From: Pyropia yezoensis
Lineage: Eukaryota; Rhodophyta; Bangiophyceae; Bangiales; Bangiaceae
Length of the DNA stretch: 64,000 nucleotides
Assembly (NCBI GenBank): GCA_009829735.1
Contig: CM020618.1
Coordinates: forward strand, 12,630,568-12,694,567
Direction of reading: 5' to 3'
Part shown: positions 38,644-49,405 of the stretch, piece by piece
Layout of the letters: each line of letters starts with the position of its first letter
Position numbering within the stretch: position 1 is the stretch's first letter
Translations under genes and position numbers: made by a program
Notes under the pieces: generated by a model
The model's database searches: none
Told to the model about the DNA's origin: nothing
What the model saw: the letters and a program-made list of their open reading frames with translations, nothing else

Positions 38644-38916
38644 AATACCAGATTTCCATGGGTACTGAGGACGTACGTGGCACGAGAACAACATATTCAT
38701 ATGAGAATCCGCGTTGCTGAAAGTCTCCAACGCGCAGTATGTACGTGTCATGCGGCTCTAAATACGCTGCGCATCCTATCGCTCTCATCCTCGAGCGAAA
38801 GAGAGGTGAAGGAGAAAGGAGCCACCAAAGTGCATAGAGCAAGCCACTCAGTCGTCTATCACATACAGATCGTCTACCAGCACCCTCGCTCCCCTTCCTC
38901 CCTAAAAATCTGCTTC

Positions 38917-41133
38917 CTACACAGCCCGGCCGCGGCCTGGGTCCATTCCATACGGTAGCTTCGTCCTTGGCGTGCGCACCAGCGCTGGACGACGAGACTC
39001 AACATAGGATCCCCCCGGTGGCGATGAGCCGGCAGACGAGCCAGATGCAACGGCAGGCGGAGGCGATCTCGACCGGGAACGACGGCCGTGGCCGCTTCGG
39101 CCGTTGTCACCACCGTTGTCGTCATCTTCACCGTCACTGCTACCGTCACTATTGGTGCTGCTCGCGCTGGCATACCGACGGTACGTGCCGCGGCCGCCAT
39201 CATCCATTGCCACGCCGCCGTTGGCTGCAGTGCCCGAGCGACGGTAGCTCCCGTGGCTATCACCACCCCGCCTGCCGACGTCATCGTCGTCGCGACGGCG
39301 GCGTCCCGATGAACCCATCTCACCAGCTGCAGTAGCTTGGGCACCGCCCCGCCGCCGCTGCGGCGACCGCGACCGCGACCGCGACCGCGACCGCGACCGC
39401 GACCGCGACCGCGACCGCGACCGCGGCCGCGCCCGGTAAGGCGACCGCGCCCGAGGACGCGCTCGCAATGGTGACTGCGACCGGGACGGCGAGCGTGAAA
39501 GCGACCGCGCCCGCTGCGGCGAGCGTGACCGTGACAGCGACCGCGCCCGACGCGGAGACCGAGACCGCGACCGTGACCAATATGGCGACTGCAAGCGCGA
39601 CCGCGACCGCGACCGCGACCGCGACCGCGACCGCGACCGCGACCGCGACCGCGACCGCGACCGCGACCGAGACCGAGACCGAGACCGCGACCGCGACCGC
39701 GCCCGCGCCCGCGCCCGCGCCCGGTACGGTGACCGCGACGGTGACCGTGACGGTGACCGCAACGGCGACCGCGACCGCGACCGCGACGGCGACCGCGACC
39801 GCGACCGCGACACTGAAGGAGAGACAGAGGGTGAGACCGACGGCGAAACAGAGGGCGATGCAAACCGCCGACGGTGTCCACTGTCCACCAGCCCTACCGC
39901 CACCCTGTCTCTGTCACTGCCGCCAATATCGCCGTCTGTCCTCGTCCAATCGTTGCCGCGCGCGTCGCGGTCTGACAGCCCCCCCGTAACTGCGGCGCGG
40001 ACGCGGCGTCCACCACGGGCAGTCGCCCGGCTCGGTGTGGCAGCAGCCGCGGTTGCCCCACGGCCGCCACCCACCGCCCGTGGCCGCCCGCGACCACGCC
40101 CACGACCTACCGCCGAAGCCCTCGCCGGCACACCCGTCAACGCCCCACCCGATGATGCTGCCCCCGCCGCCGCCGCCGCCGTTCCCGCCGCCGCCACCGC
40201 CGCCGCCGCCGCCGCCGCCGTCAGCTTCTCAGCCTGTGCGGGCTTACGCGCCCGACGACCGGCCGCTCCCCGCCCACCCGCCTCGGCTGCGGCAGCACCA
40301 GCAGCCGCAGAGCTCCCACCGCGCTCCTCCGTCTCGACTTCTTCCTCTTCGTGACCGTCCGCGCTCCCATCCGCCCCTCCCCCCGCAGTGTGCTTGCCAC
40401 TACCGCTCCCCGCATTCGCCCCATCGTCATCCACAGGGCACCAAATCACCTTGCCAGGCCCAACGACCCGATAGTTCTTGTCCACAACGTCCCCCCGCCC
40501 CACCAGCTGCCGGTAGTACGCCGAGCACTGGTAACCTACACGTGAAGGAATGCCTGCGGCAAAGAGCCCCCAGTGGTAGGTCCGCCCCACGCCCAGACCA
40601 TACGTGTAGAGGCGCTCCATAAACGCATCGTGCTCTGCGGCCGACCAGGGGCCCGACGCCCACGGGGCGCCCCCGGGTTTGAGGCGGTAATAAAACGCAT
40701 TGGGGTTGGACTCGAGCAGCGCCTCTGCCTGCACCTGCGTCGCCGACCGCTCCCCGCGGCCACACTGGCGGTTGACGGGGGTGCGCGGCTTCTTAGCCGC
40801 CCGTCCCCCCGTGTCATCGTCGGCCGCCACGCGGCCGCGGCCGCGGCCACGCCCCCGCCCACGCCCCCGCCCGCGGCCAACGGTGCCCCCGCCGCGGTTG
40901 GCCACCGCCGGGGCCTCCCCCGACGGGCCGGCTCCGTCGGCACTGGCGGCCGCGTCGGCTGCCACTTCGGCCGCCACAGCCGACGGCCGCCGCTTGCGGC
41001 GGCTGCGGTCCGCGCCCACTGCAGCGTTGTCGCGCACCGACGCGGCATCAGCGGCAGCTGATGCGGCTGCTGCTGCAGAGGCGCCCCGGCTGCTGCTGGT
41101 CTTGCGACCCCGCCGCGGGCCGCCGTTGTCCAT
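38917..41133 (-). CDS. SANT/Myb-like domain protein with RS-rich tail
   Basis: A 738-residue intronless frame. The first ATG in frame is at 41133; the 20 codons before it have only a TTG. Residues 1-140 are a basic, Ala-rich leader with a GR repeat (about 86-101). Residues about 142-230 form one conserved block: NPNAFYYRLKPGG, then GPWSAAEHDAFMERLYTY, then WGLFAAGIPSRVGYQCSAYY. The Trp spacing fits a SANT/Myb-like helix-turn-helix, and the IPxRxGYQC form resembles single-SANT proteins of algae and oomycetes (from memory). An Ala-rich spacer follows. Then comes a long Ser-Arg domain (SPSVSPSVS, then SRSRSR runs) typical of splicing-associated proteins, and a tail ending KLPYGMDPGRGRAV. DNA or chromatin binding plus an RNA-processing link is inference. 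Part of the RS domain is a hexanucleotide microsatellite. Confidence 0.7.
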   Translation of the reverse strand: MDNGGPRRGRKTSSSRGASAAAAASAAADAASVRDNAAVGADRSRRKRRPSAVAAEVAADAAASADGAGPSGEAPAVANRGGGTVGRGRGRGRGRGRGRGRVAADDDTGGRAAKKPRTPVNRQCGRGERSATQVQAEALLESNPNAFYYRLKPGGAPWASGPWSAAEHDAFMERLYTYGLGVGRTYHWGLFAAGIPSRVGYQCSAYYRQLVGRGDVVDKNYRVVGPGKVIWCPVDDDGANAGSGSGKHTAGGGADGSADGHEEEEVETEERGGSSAAAGAAAAEAGGRGAAGRRARKPAQAEKLTAAAAAAAVAAAGTAAAAAGAASSGGALTGVPARASAVGRGRGRGRPRAVGGGRGATAAAATPSRATARGGRRVRAAVTGGLSDRDARGNDWTRTDGDIGGSDRDRVAVGLVDSGHRRRFASPSVSPSVSPSVSPSVSRSRSRSPSRSRSRSPLRSPSRSPSRSPYRARARARARSRSRSRSRSRSRSRSRSRSRSRSRSRSRSRSRSRLQSPYWSRSRSRSPRRARSLSRSRSPQRARSLSRSPSRSQSPLRARPRARSPYRARPRSRSRSRSRSRSRSRSRSRSPQRRRGGAQATAAGEMGSSGRRRRDDDDVGRRGGDSHGSYRRSGTAANGGVAMDDGGRGTYRRYASASSTNSDGSSDGEDDDNGGDNGRSGHGRRSRSRSPPPAVASGSSAGSSPPGGSYVESRRPALVRTPRTKLPYGMDPGRGRAV
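39364..39800. repeat. ACCGCG hexanucleotide arrays inside the RS domain
   Basis: About 10 near-perfect units at 39364-39424, about 12 at 39596-39668, and interrupted copies to 39800. On the minus strand the unit reads TCG-CGG, that is Ser-Arg, so unit-number change alters the protein by whole SR dipeptides without shifting frame. Confidence 0.9.
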
Positions 41134-44100
41134 GAGGGAGGGGTTTGGGAGGGGGGGTGGGGAAGGGCTTCCGGAGAACGAATAAGCAATCAAGAAGCAA
41201 CAGCAACAGGTGCCAGCCTCCCGGCGACCAATAAATGAAATGGCACAAGGGGTTGCCCTGCTTCGTCACTGCAAGAAAGAATATGTGAAGAGCAATGACC
41301 CCCGAAGTCGGGGCGAGGGCGTCCGATGGACGCAGACAATGGACGCCGACAACGGTGTCAGGACGGAGGTTGGTTGAAAAAGGAAGAGCGCGGAAGGGAG
41401 GCCACCACCCCCGATAGCAGAAGCCGGGAGTGATGAAAGAATAGGGTAGTGGCAGGCTGCAACGGCGCCTCACCCCTGCTGCGCGACGACTGGGAAGGAG
41501 TCACGCTCGTCAGCGGCGCGGCGCGAGCGCGCAGCCGCGCGCGCACCCCCCTCCCGCGCTGCCGCCGCAGGCACGACCGTGCTGCGCGCACCGAGGCCGC
41601 GGGAAGAGGGGCTCGGTTGGTGGAGTTTGCTGAGACAAAGTAACACCCCAATTCAATTAATTCACAGCAGGATCGTGCTGGTGTGCAGACAGCGACGTTC
41701 TGCATCGTCGGCCCAGTCAAACTCGTCCACAGCGTGTTTTTTTACACCTCGCGCTCCCCCGCACATCCTTGTGGCAGTGTTGGGTTCTGATCTGGACCCT
41801 TTTACGCACGTTTCTGCACACGGCATTTCTGAAGGTAGACGGTACATGTAGACTACCTATATAGCCTTGCTTCGTGGCAAAACGTCGCCATCTGTCAAGG
41901 CCTTTGCCGTGCCGCGCGCCGTCTCGGCCGCCTCACCGCTGCCTACGAGAAGGTGGGGCCCCCCGCAAAGAGGTGAGCCACTTGGTTCCCTCATCCTCCC
42001 CCGACACGTCGCTTTCCGACTGTGCTCATCCAGCCAGTCGCAGACTTTTGGCGAGGACAGAGAGGCGGGTGTCCGTTCTGTGCGGTACCACCCTATCTTC
42101 CATAACGGCGCTCATGTGGTCCGTGGACGAGTTCTTTGTGTTGCATTTTCGTGGAGCATGTTGTGCAAGTGCTGGCACAGCCTCCCCTGCACCAGCTGTT
42201 CGTGGGGGTCTGCCGTGCTCCTTCCGCATTCTCGCGCTTCTCCGACAGCGGGAAGAAGCGCATGCGGACAGCGACTTCCTGCTACGTAGATACGTAGATA
42301 TCCGGCGAGACAAACCCAATACAGACCGTATGTACTGTATATACGTATGTACTGTACTGTACATATGAACTGTACGTACTGTACGCGCCAAGCTGACTGT
42401 CTTTTGTGTCTGGCATGCTCGCCTGAGTGACCAATTAGAGTTGCAGTGCCGGGCACACGCACGAGCCAACGTTCGTCTGCTGATGTCAACCCGCCGTTGA
42501 GCTCTTGCGACAGCGAAGAAACAGGATAGAGAAACGAGTAGGGGGACGCCAGCAGGACCTCGTGCTGGACAGTCGCGGTGGGAGCGTTGGTTGGGATTGC
42601 CGGCAGGACGATGACGCCGCAAACGACCCGATGGTGGCTCGTCTCCAGCTGCTTGGCGGCTTCCCCGCGGTGCTGCCACGCCGTGGGGAGCTGCAAAGCT
42701 CAGCGTCAGTCATCATGAGCTCGTGTGCGGCCACAGCGCCGCAGGAAGGCCCCCCAGCTTCCCTCGTCTACAAGGAGTGGGAATGTGGGGAGCAAGCCCC
42801 TGGGGCAGGCGCGACCGAGGCGATCCTGCCGTTTGGTCGCACTGGATGGAGCCCATACAGCGTGACGGGGTGCCGTCCCATCACGTCATGCTGACCCGAC
42901 CACGAGAGGCAACGCCGCTGCACGGTGTTGTCAGGAACTGCACGCCCCCCATCCACGGAGGAGGCTCTGGCGATGGCGCCCACACGAGCAGAGGCCCCGC
43001 TCCTCGAGGTACGCCGCGGCCCCCGCCGCGGCCAGCGCGATGCACCGCCACAGGCACGAGGCGGGTGATGTGCACAGCGCCCGGTGGGGGTGTCCTTCCG
43101 TGCCGGTCCCCTCACCCATGGGGGCGCTCCCTCCCCGCATCGGGCCCTCCGGCCACTGCGCGCCAGCACCGCCGGCCAATGCACGCCAGCAACACCGCGC
43201 AGCCCGCAGCGCAAACCCTCGGTCTCCCCCCCACCCCCCCCGGTGACAGCCGCCCTCCTCCTGTCCTCACATGGTGGTTCTGTCGCGGCCAAGGGAGACC
43301 AGGGTGGCCGCCCCGGAATGTGCAACCCACCTGACCTCAACACGTCCCGCTGGGGAGGGTTCTGGCCCGCGTGAGGAGCCCCCAGCCCGCACCGCAGCAT
43401 GTCGCTGCCACCTCACCCACCACCGCTTCCTCCTGCATCGTCACGCACACAGCGGCCGCACAGCCACCCGGCCTCGGTAAGTTGAAGCCCCGCCCGCGAT
43501 TCGATAGCAATCGATTGCCAATATTGGCGGGAGGGGGGCGGCAAGTACTAGCAGCCCGCCGCGGTGCCAGCGCCCCACGCAGTGGCCGCCCGGCCGTCCC
43601 ACTCACCGCCGCCGGCAGCGGCTGCCGGCCGCCGCGCGGCACACGTTGGCCAACCATCGACGCCCCCTGGCCAGCTTGCGTGACCGCGTGACGTGCCGCC
43701 CAGGGGGAGGGAGAGCATGGTCACGGTCTCCTCCACAGGCTGGTCACGGTGACGTCAGAGGACATGCGAGTGGACGATCGGGACGCGCCCCCCTCCTTCC
43801 ATCCCCGCCACCCATAGCCGCACGCCTCCCTCTCCGCTTCCGTACGGAAGGAAGCCCATGCATGGGCAGGCTGCCCAGTTGACCCCCCCCCCGTCTGCAC
43901 AACTCAATGGGGAGACACAGGGCGCCACCGCAGGCCGCAGCCACACCCGTCGTCCCCCAAACTTCAGCGTGCTGCTGGGGCAACGTCTTTGTGGCGGGGA
44001 GGGACCCTCCGATACACAGTAGGCGCCAAGCAGACCTTGTCAGCGCACCAGCCCTCCCCGTTTCTCCACTCCATGTCACGGACGAAAAAGTGAGCGCGTC

Positions 44101-45367
44101 GACAGCAAAATGTGGACGTTCTGCGACACGAGCCCTCCGACACGTGTGCGCACACAAGTGGTGCACGTACACACGGGACACACCGCTCGCCACCACACGA
44201 TTACCACCGTACAGATACATCAGGGCCTGATTGGCTGGCCTTCGTGGTGCTTGCCAAGGATCTCATCCCTGGGGGGGATGAGATGCGGAGAAACTGTACC
44301 TGCCCCCCCGGTCAACCGTCCATTTCCATCAACTCTTTTTACTTCATGATGGAGATCCGAGTGCCGTCGAAAGTATGATTGTAGTGACGCGGGGGCGGTG
44401 CTCGCATGTTGCTGGCTGGTGCACCAACACCACCCCTCTCGGGCCTCTTCGCTCCTCGTGCGTGGCCCTTGCCATGAACTGGCCCCGCCCACCACAGCCG
44501 CCCCACTGCACCCACACGCGCGCGTGGGTGGGGGTTTGCCCTTCGCCGAGACGCACGGAGCCAGGCCCCAACCCCACACGCCCTCGAGTGCCCACACGGC
44601 GGCGGCCTGCGGGCCGGGCCGCCGAGGCGGGCGCAGCCCTTTCTCCCACCCCACACCCGCCGCTGGGTGCGCCGCCCCCACGGGCCCAGAGCGCGATGGC
44701 GCACTCCATCATCGATGGCCCGTGTGCCGCGGAGAGCCTTGCTAGGTGTGGACGGGGGGGAGGTGGGGTGGGACGGCCGCGTGGGCGTTCCTCCCCCCTC
44801 CCGGCGGACCACCCCCCCGAGTTTCGCCGCCGCCCCCGCGTCCCACATCGACGGTACGCGGCGGCCGGTGTGCCGGCGCGCCCCCCACCGCCATGTGCCG
44901 TTACGCCCGTCCTCCCCGCCAGCTACCCTCTGTTAGCGGCCGCTGGTGGGGGTGATGGGGGGAGGCATGGCGCCAGGCGGAGCGGGTTCTCATAAGGGGG
45001 GGTGACTGGCGGCGACGGCGTCACCCCCCCCCCGACATTGTGCCTACATTCCCCCCCGCCATCTACCCTTTCTTGCTCCGTTGGCGGCACGACCACTGCC
45101 CTTGCCCGCCTTCCCGTCTGACGGCGGTGGTGCTCTTCCGCCTCGCAAGCGGGCAGCGACCACCGCGGGGGCACTCGACGCCGGGCAACGACAACCGCGG
45201 GGGTACTCGACAGCAGGCGGGCGGGCGTACCGGCGGGCAACGTCGGCAGCAGCAGCAGCAGCAGCAGCACAACCCCCAGCGCGCGGCGGCGGCAGTGGCA
45301 GCGGCGGGCGACTTCTTTTCCCGGCTGACCCCGGTCGGAGACGCGCGCCGGTAAGTGGGCGCCCCCC
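41134..45367. other. 4.2-kb stretch without a recognised gene
   Basis: Many open frames of 60-210 codons occur on both strands, none with a motif I know. A minus-strand frame ending at 44339 closes with HYNHTFDGTRISIMK, whose composition looks protein-like; it could be the last exon of a spliced gene, but I could not find upstream exons. A GTAAGT-type donor is visible at about 43480 on the plus strand. A TGTAC-rich AT patch lies at 42318-42393. The final 400 bp, with CAG repeats near 45250, should include the promoter of the zinc-finger gene. Confidence 0.35.
42318..42393. repeat. TGTAC/TACTGTA-rich simple repeat
   Basis: Overlapping GTATGTACTGTA and TGTACTGTACAT words recur about six times. 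Just upstream (42290) TACGTAGATACGTAGATAT is a two-copy repeat. The patch can form small hairpins. The same word TGTACTGTACAT occurs at about 12126 in the 3' flank of the RRxS gene. Confidence 0.6.
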
Positions 45368-48300
45368 ATGAGGCTCGCCCCCCCCAGCCCGGTGGGCCTC
45401 GCTGGTGACGCCGCCACCGACGGTGGCGGCGGTGGTGGCGGCGGCGGTGGCGGCGGTGGCGGCGGTGGCGGCTGCGGCGGTGCGACCGACGGCGGCGACA
45501 CGGACTCCCCCGCGGGCACCGCGACGAGCAGCCGCGACGCCGCGTCGGCGAGTGACGAGGAAGATGGGTGGGGGCGGCTGCTGCGTGAGACGGTCGCCGC
45601 GCATGACATGGAGGTGGAAGAGGAGGAGGAGGTGGCCGAGGAGGTGGGAGTGGAGGTGGCGGCGGCGGCGGCGGCGGCGGTGGTGGTCACCCCAGAGTGC
45701 GGGGGGAGTGGGGGGCAGCTGCAGCCCGCAGATGGGGGGGGAGCCGTCGGCGTCGGCATCCGGGACGGCAATGGCAACGGCGGCGGTGTCTGTGACGGGA
45801 ATGGTGGCAGCGTGGACGTGCGGGGCCTCTTGGCTGTCCCCCGCGGATCCATCGGCGACGGTGGCAGCGACGGTGGCAGCGACGTCGGTGGCGTGAGCGG
45901 TGGGGCCGACGCCGTCGTCGGCGGTGGCGTCGGCGGTGGCGTCGGCGGTGGCGTTGGCCTCGGCAGCCTCAATGGCCACGTGGATGCTGCCGAGATGGAC
46001 GCGGTCGCCGCCATGGCGGCCGCGTCCATCACCGCCGCGCCCTCTGCGCTGGCCGTGTCGGCGGCGCCCGACGGCGCTGCCGCGCTGGCGGCGACGGCGC
46101 CACTGGGGCGTCCGAGCCGCGTCGGCACCAATGGGGGCGGAAGCGGTGGCTGTGGCGGCGGCGGTGGCGACGGCGACGGCGGCGCCCCCAGTGGGGACGT
46201 TGCGCCCATGTTTAGCCCCCCCCCGTCGCCGCTGCCCGACGTGGGCGGCGGCTTTAGCGACGCGGAGCATGCGCTGGCGCTGGACTGTGCGTGGCTGGTC
46301 GACCCCGTCGCCCCGCCGTCGGCGGAGGGGACGGGGGCCGCGGGGGTGGCCGCTGCCACCCCAGACGCGCTTGCCGTGGCTGCCGCTCCCACCCGGGAGG
46401 GGCGGGACGTTGGGCTGCCGCTGCCCCCGCCGTCCCCGCCGCTACTGCTCCCAACCGTCGCCGGAGGTGGTCTTGACGGCGTCGGCGGTGGCGGCGGCGG
46501 CGGCAGCGCGGCAGGCGACGCCGCAGGCGACGCGGCCGCCGCCGCGGCTGACGCGGCGGCCGACGCGGCGGCCGAGACGGTGGCCACGGCGATTGCCGCC
46601 GCCGAGGCTGCTGCCGACGCGATGGACCTGACCACCCCCCCCACGACCGCCGGCGCGGGCGGCGGTGGTACGGCGGCGGCGACGGTTGCCGCACCGTCCT
46701 CCTCCCCACCGCTCGCGGGGTCCCTGTCTGCCCTCGCGCTGGGCGCGCTGTCGCCCGCCGGCAGTGGCGGCGGCGGTGACGGCGGCAGCGGCGGCGGCGG
46801 CTGGGGGGGCAGCGCCGGCGGGTCGGCGGGCAGCTCGGCGGGGCTGTCGGCGTGGGCCGCGTCGGCCCTGCCGGCCCTCTCTGCCCGCGGTGGGCGTGCT
46901 GGCGGCGGCGGTGGCGGTGGCGGTGGCGTGGTGGGGGCGTTCCCCCCGCTGCGGGGCTCCTCCCCCCCGCCCCGACCCCCCGTGCTGTGGTGGCTGTCTC
47001 GTGGCGGTGGTGGTGGCGCCGCCGCCGCCGCCGCCGCCGCTGCCGCGTCGACGCTGCCGTCGCCGGCAGCGTCCGTGTCCCACTCGGTGGCAACGTCCCA
47101 CCACTCGGCGCCCGCCGCGCTGGGCGGCCGCCGTCGCGGCACATCCTCCAGCCCACCCGCCGCCGCGGCGGCGGGAGCAACCCGTGGTGGTAGTGGCAGC
47201 GCTGGGGGTGGCAGAGGCGGCGTCGGCGGTGGCGGTGGTAGGCCCGGCGGTGGGGGTGGCGGCGACCGTGACCGTGACCGTGACCGTGGCGGTGGCGGAG
47301 GCGGCGGCGGGCGACGTGGGGGGGGGGGCGGGTGGCCCCCCCGCGGGGCGCCCGCGTCTGCATCGGCGCCGCTGCTGGCGCGGTCTGCCCAAGAGTGGGC
47401 GGCGGCGGCGGCGGCGGGGTGGGGGCCGGGCGTCGGCCTTGCCGGCTGGTCCCCGTCGACCACCCCACCGCCGGTGGCAGCGGCGGTGCCGGGTGCGTGG
47501 CTGCTGCCGAGTGGGGGGGGGGGCGGTGCGGGAGTGGCGGCGGCGGCAGCGCCGCCGCCGCCGATGAGGGTGGCGGCGACGGCGACGACGGCGGTGACGA
47601 CGGTGACGGCGGCGACGGCGGCGACGGCCGGTGCGACTGCGCCCCCCACCCCGCCCTCGCGGCGGCCATCTTCATCCCCCCCCCCACTGGGCAAGCGCAC
47701 CGCCCCCGAGTCGGGGGCGGTTGCAGCCGCCCCCGGCCGGGGTGCCCGCAAACGCGCGGCCGCAGCCCGTGGCGGCGGCGGCGGCGGCGGCGGCGGCACT
47801 GCCAGCACAAGAGCAGGCGGCGGCAGAAGCGGCAGCAGTGGCGGTGGTGGTAGGGCGAGTGGGGCTGGAGCTGGGGCTGAGCGTGCAGACGGTGGCAGTA
47901 GCAGCAGCGCCCGCCCGACGGCGTCGACCTTTTGCCACACCTGCGGGCGCAAGGCGGGCGGCGCCGAGGTGGTGGCGTGCAAGAACGCGCCGCGGTGCCG
48001 CAAGGTGGTGTGTGAGCGGTGCTTTGGCAAACACGGCTGGGACTGGGCCGCCGCGACGGTGGGGGGGGGGGGGGGGGGGGGCGGACGGGGCTAGTCGTGG
48101 TGCCGCCGCCGCCCCTGCTGATACTTCCTCTGGTGGTGGTGGTGGGGGCGCCGGTGGGGACGGCGGCGGCGGGGGGAGCCGCCGCGGCGGCGGCGACGCC
48201 TCTGGGGACGCCGGGGGGAGTACAGCTGCGGGGGCCGCCGCCGCCGGCAGCACTGGCGGTAACCCTGGTGCCGCGGCCGCCAGCAGCACTGGCGGCGGCG

Positions 48301-48533
48301 GCGGCGGCGGCGGCGACGGCGGCGGCGGTGGTGGTAGTGGGCGGGGTGGCGGCGGCGGCGGCTACATTTGCCCCCACTGCCGCGGCGTGTGCCCGCCGCG
48401 GAGCGCCTGCAAGACCTACCAGCGGACAAACGACAAGCGGCGGGAGGCGAGCCTCCGCCGCCGTGCGGTCATCGCCGCCGCCCTGGCGGTGGGGGAGGAT
48501 GTGGACGTGGCGCTCCGGCGGGAGGGCTTCTAA
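45368..48533 (+). CDS. zf-4CXXC_R1 (CDCA7-like) zinc-finger protein
   Basis: An Ala/Gly-rich protein of about 1,055 residues whose only conserved part is a C-terminal cysteine-rich domain. The first half is FCHTCGRKAGG...VACKNAPRCRKVVCERCFGKHGWDW. The second half is YICPHCRGVCPPRSACKTYQ. Together they resemble the zf-4CXXC_R1 finger of CDCA7 (CHQCRQK, then CRN, then FCGPCL, then CPPCRGIC). That family partners the remodeller HELLS/LSH in DNA-methylation maintenance or joins JmjC demethylases. The halves lie in different frames: the first frame ends at 48094 and the second ends at 48533. The change falls at a 21-nt G run (48061-48081), pointing to a homopolymer length error or real frameshift. 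A Gly/Ala/Ser spacer of about 90 residues separates the halves. One cysteine of the canonical CNC pair is missing. Family assignment is moderate. Confidence 0.55.
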
Positions 48534-49405
48534 CCGCTGTGCCCCCCGCTTCTTTCTAGCCCCTTTTTTGCTTCTATTTTTGCTGACGGGGTTGGGGGGG
48601 AGGGTTGGGGGGTGGGTGGGCGGGGGGAGGGGGTGGTGACGGGGGGGGGGGGGTGGGGGGTGGGCGGGGGAGGGCGGAGAGGGGAGCGCGTGGTGTGCGT
48701 TACAAACTCTTCTTGTTGTTTATCTTGTTGCTATGTCTATGATCGTTTTCTTTGCGGTGTGGAGGGAGGTGCCGGGGTGGGGAGTTGAAAGGACACGGAG
48801 ATAGGCGGGGGTGGAGGAAGGACAAGGGGGGAGAAGGGAAGTCAGGGGGGGGCCAAAGACAGGGGGGGTGTTGGGGGAGAAAGAACAGGGGGGGTGTTGG
48901 GGGGGATAGGACAGGGGGAGTGTTGGGGGAGAAAGGAAGCTTCCTCTGTTTCCGACGGGGGGGGGCGGGGAGAAAGGGCAAACCGCCCCTCGTCGCCGAA
49001 GCGGACAGCGCGTGCGGGCGAGGGAAAAGTGACGAGCGTCGGCCGCGGCCGGCGGGGCGCTCCTGTTGATTGCGTTTCTACGCTTCATCTCGGTGGGGGC
49101 TCTGGCGGCATGGTCACCTCGTCGGTGTGGCCCGGCCCGGGCGCCCGGGCCGGCCGGCCCTGCGCAGGGCGATCCCGGTGGTCGGTGGCCCCCGCACAAC
49201 CAAATCTCATCAGTGGGGATACGAGCTGGGGACACTGTAAGAAGAGACATAGCGCTCCGTGCTTGAGCTGTCTGCCTGGCCACTCGTGATCGCCTCTGCT
49301 GCCGCGGACTAGCTAGAGGGGAAGCAAAGCGCGGGTCCGCCGCCAATGTCCCCCCTCCTTTCCCCCCCCGTCCCCCACCTCCCCCCGCTCCCCCCCACCA
49401 CCGCC
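48534..49405. other. G-rich spacer between zinc-finger and GH36 genes
   Basis: No gene. Long G runs at 48590-48680 and a three-copy G-rich repeat at 48858-48936 are potential quadruplex formers. The region just before 49406 is C-rich with CCGCC directly before ATG. It should contain the zinc-finger gene 3' UTR and the GH36 promoter. Confidence 0.45.
48858..48936. repeat. Three-copy 26-bp G-rich repeat
   Basis: Three consecutive units near 48858, 48885 and 48911 read ACAGGGGGGGTGTTGGGGG followed by AGAAAG or GATAGG. Each holds two G runs of five or more, so adjacent units could form quadruplexes on the plus strand. Confidence 0.8.

Noticed and set aside
44339-44848. Minus-strand frame ending HYNHTFDGTRISIMK
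   Set aside because: The tail looks protein-like, but I could not find an upstream exon or a family; left as a comment in the gap entry.
44923-48030. Minus-strand frame of 1,035 codons opposite the zinc-finger gene
   Set aside because: Pro/Ala shadow of the plus-strand gene; it has no cysteine-rich or other domain.
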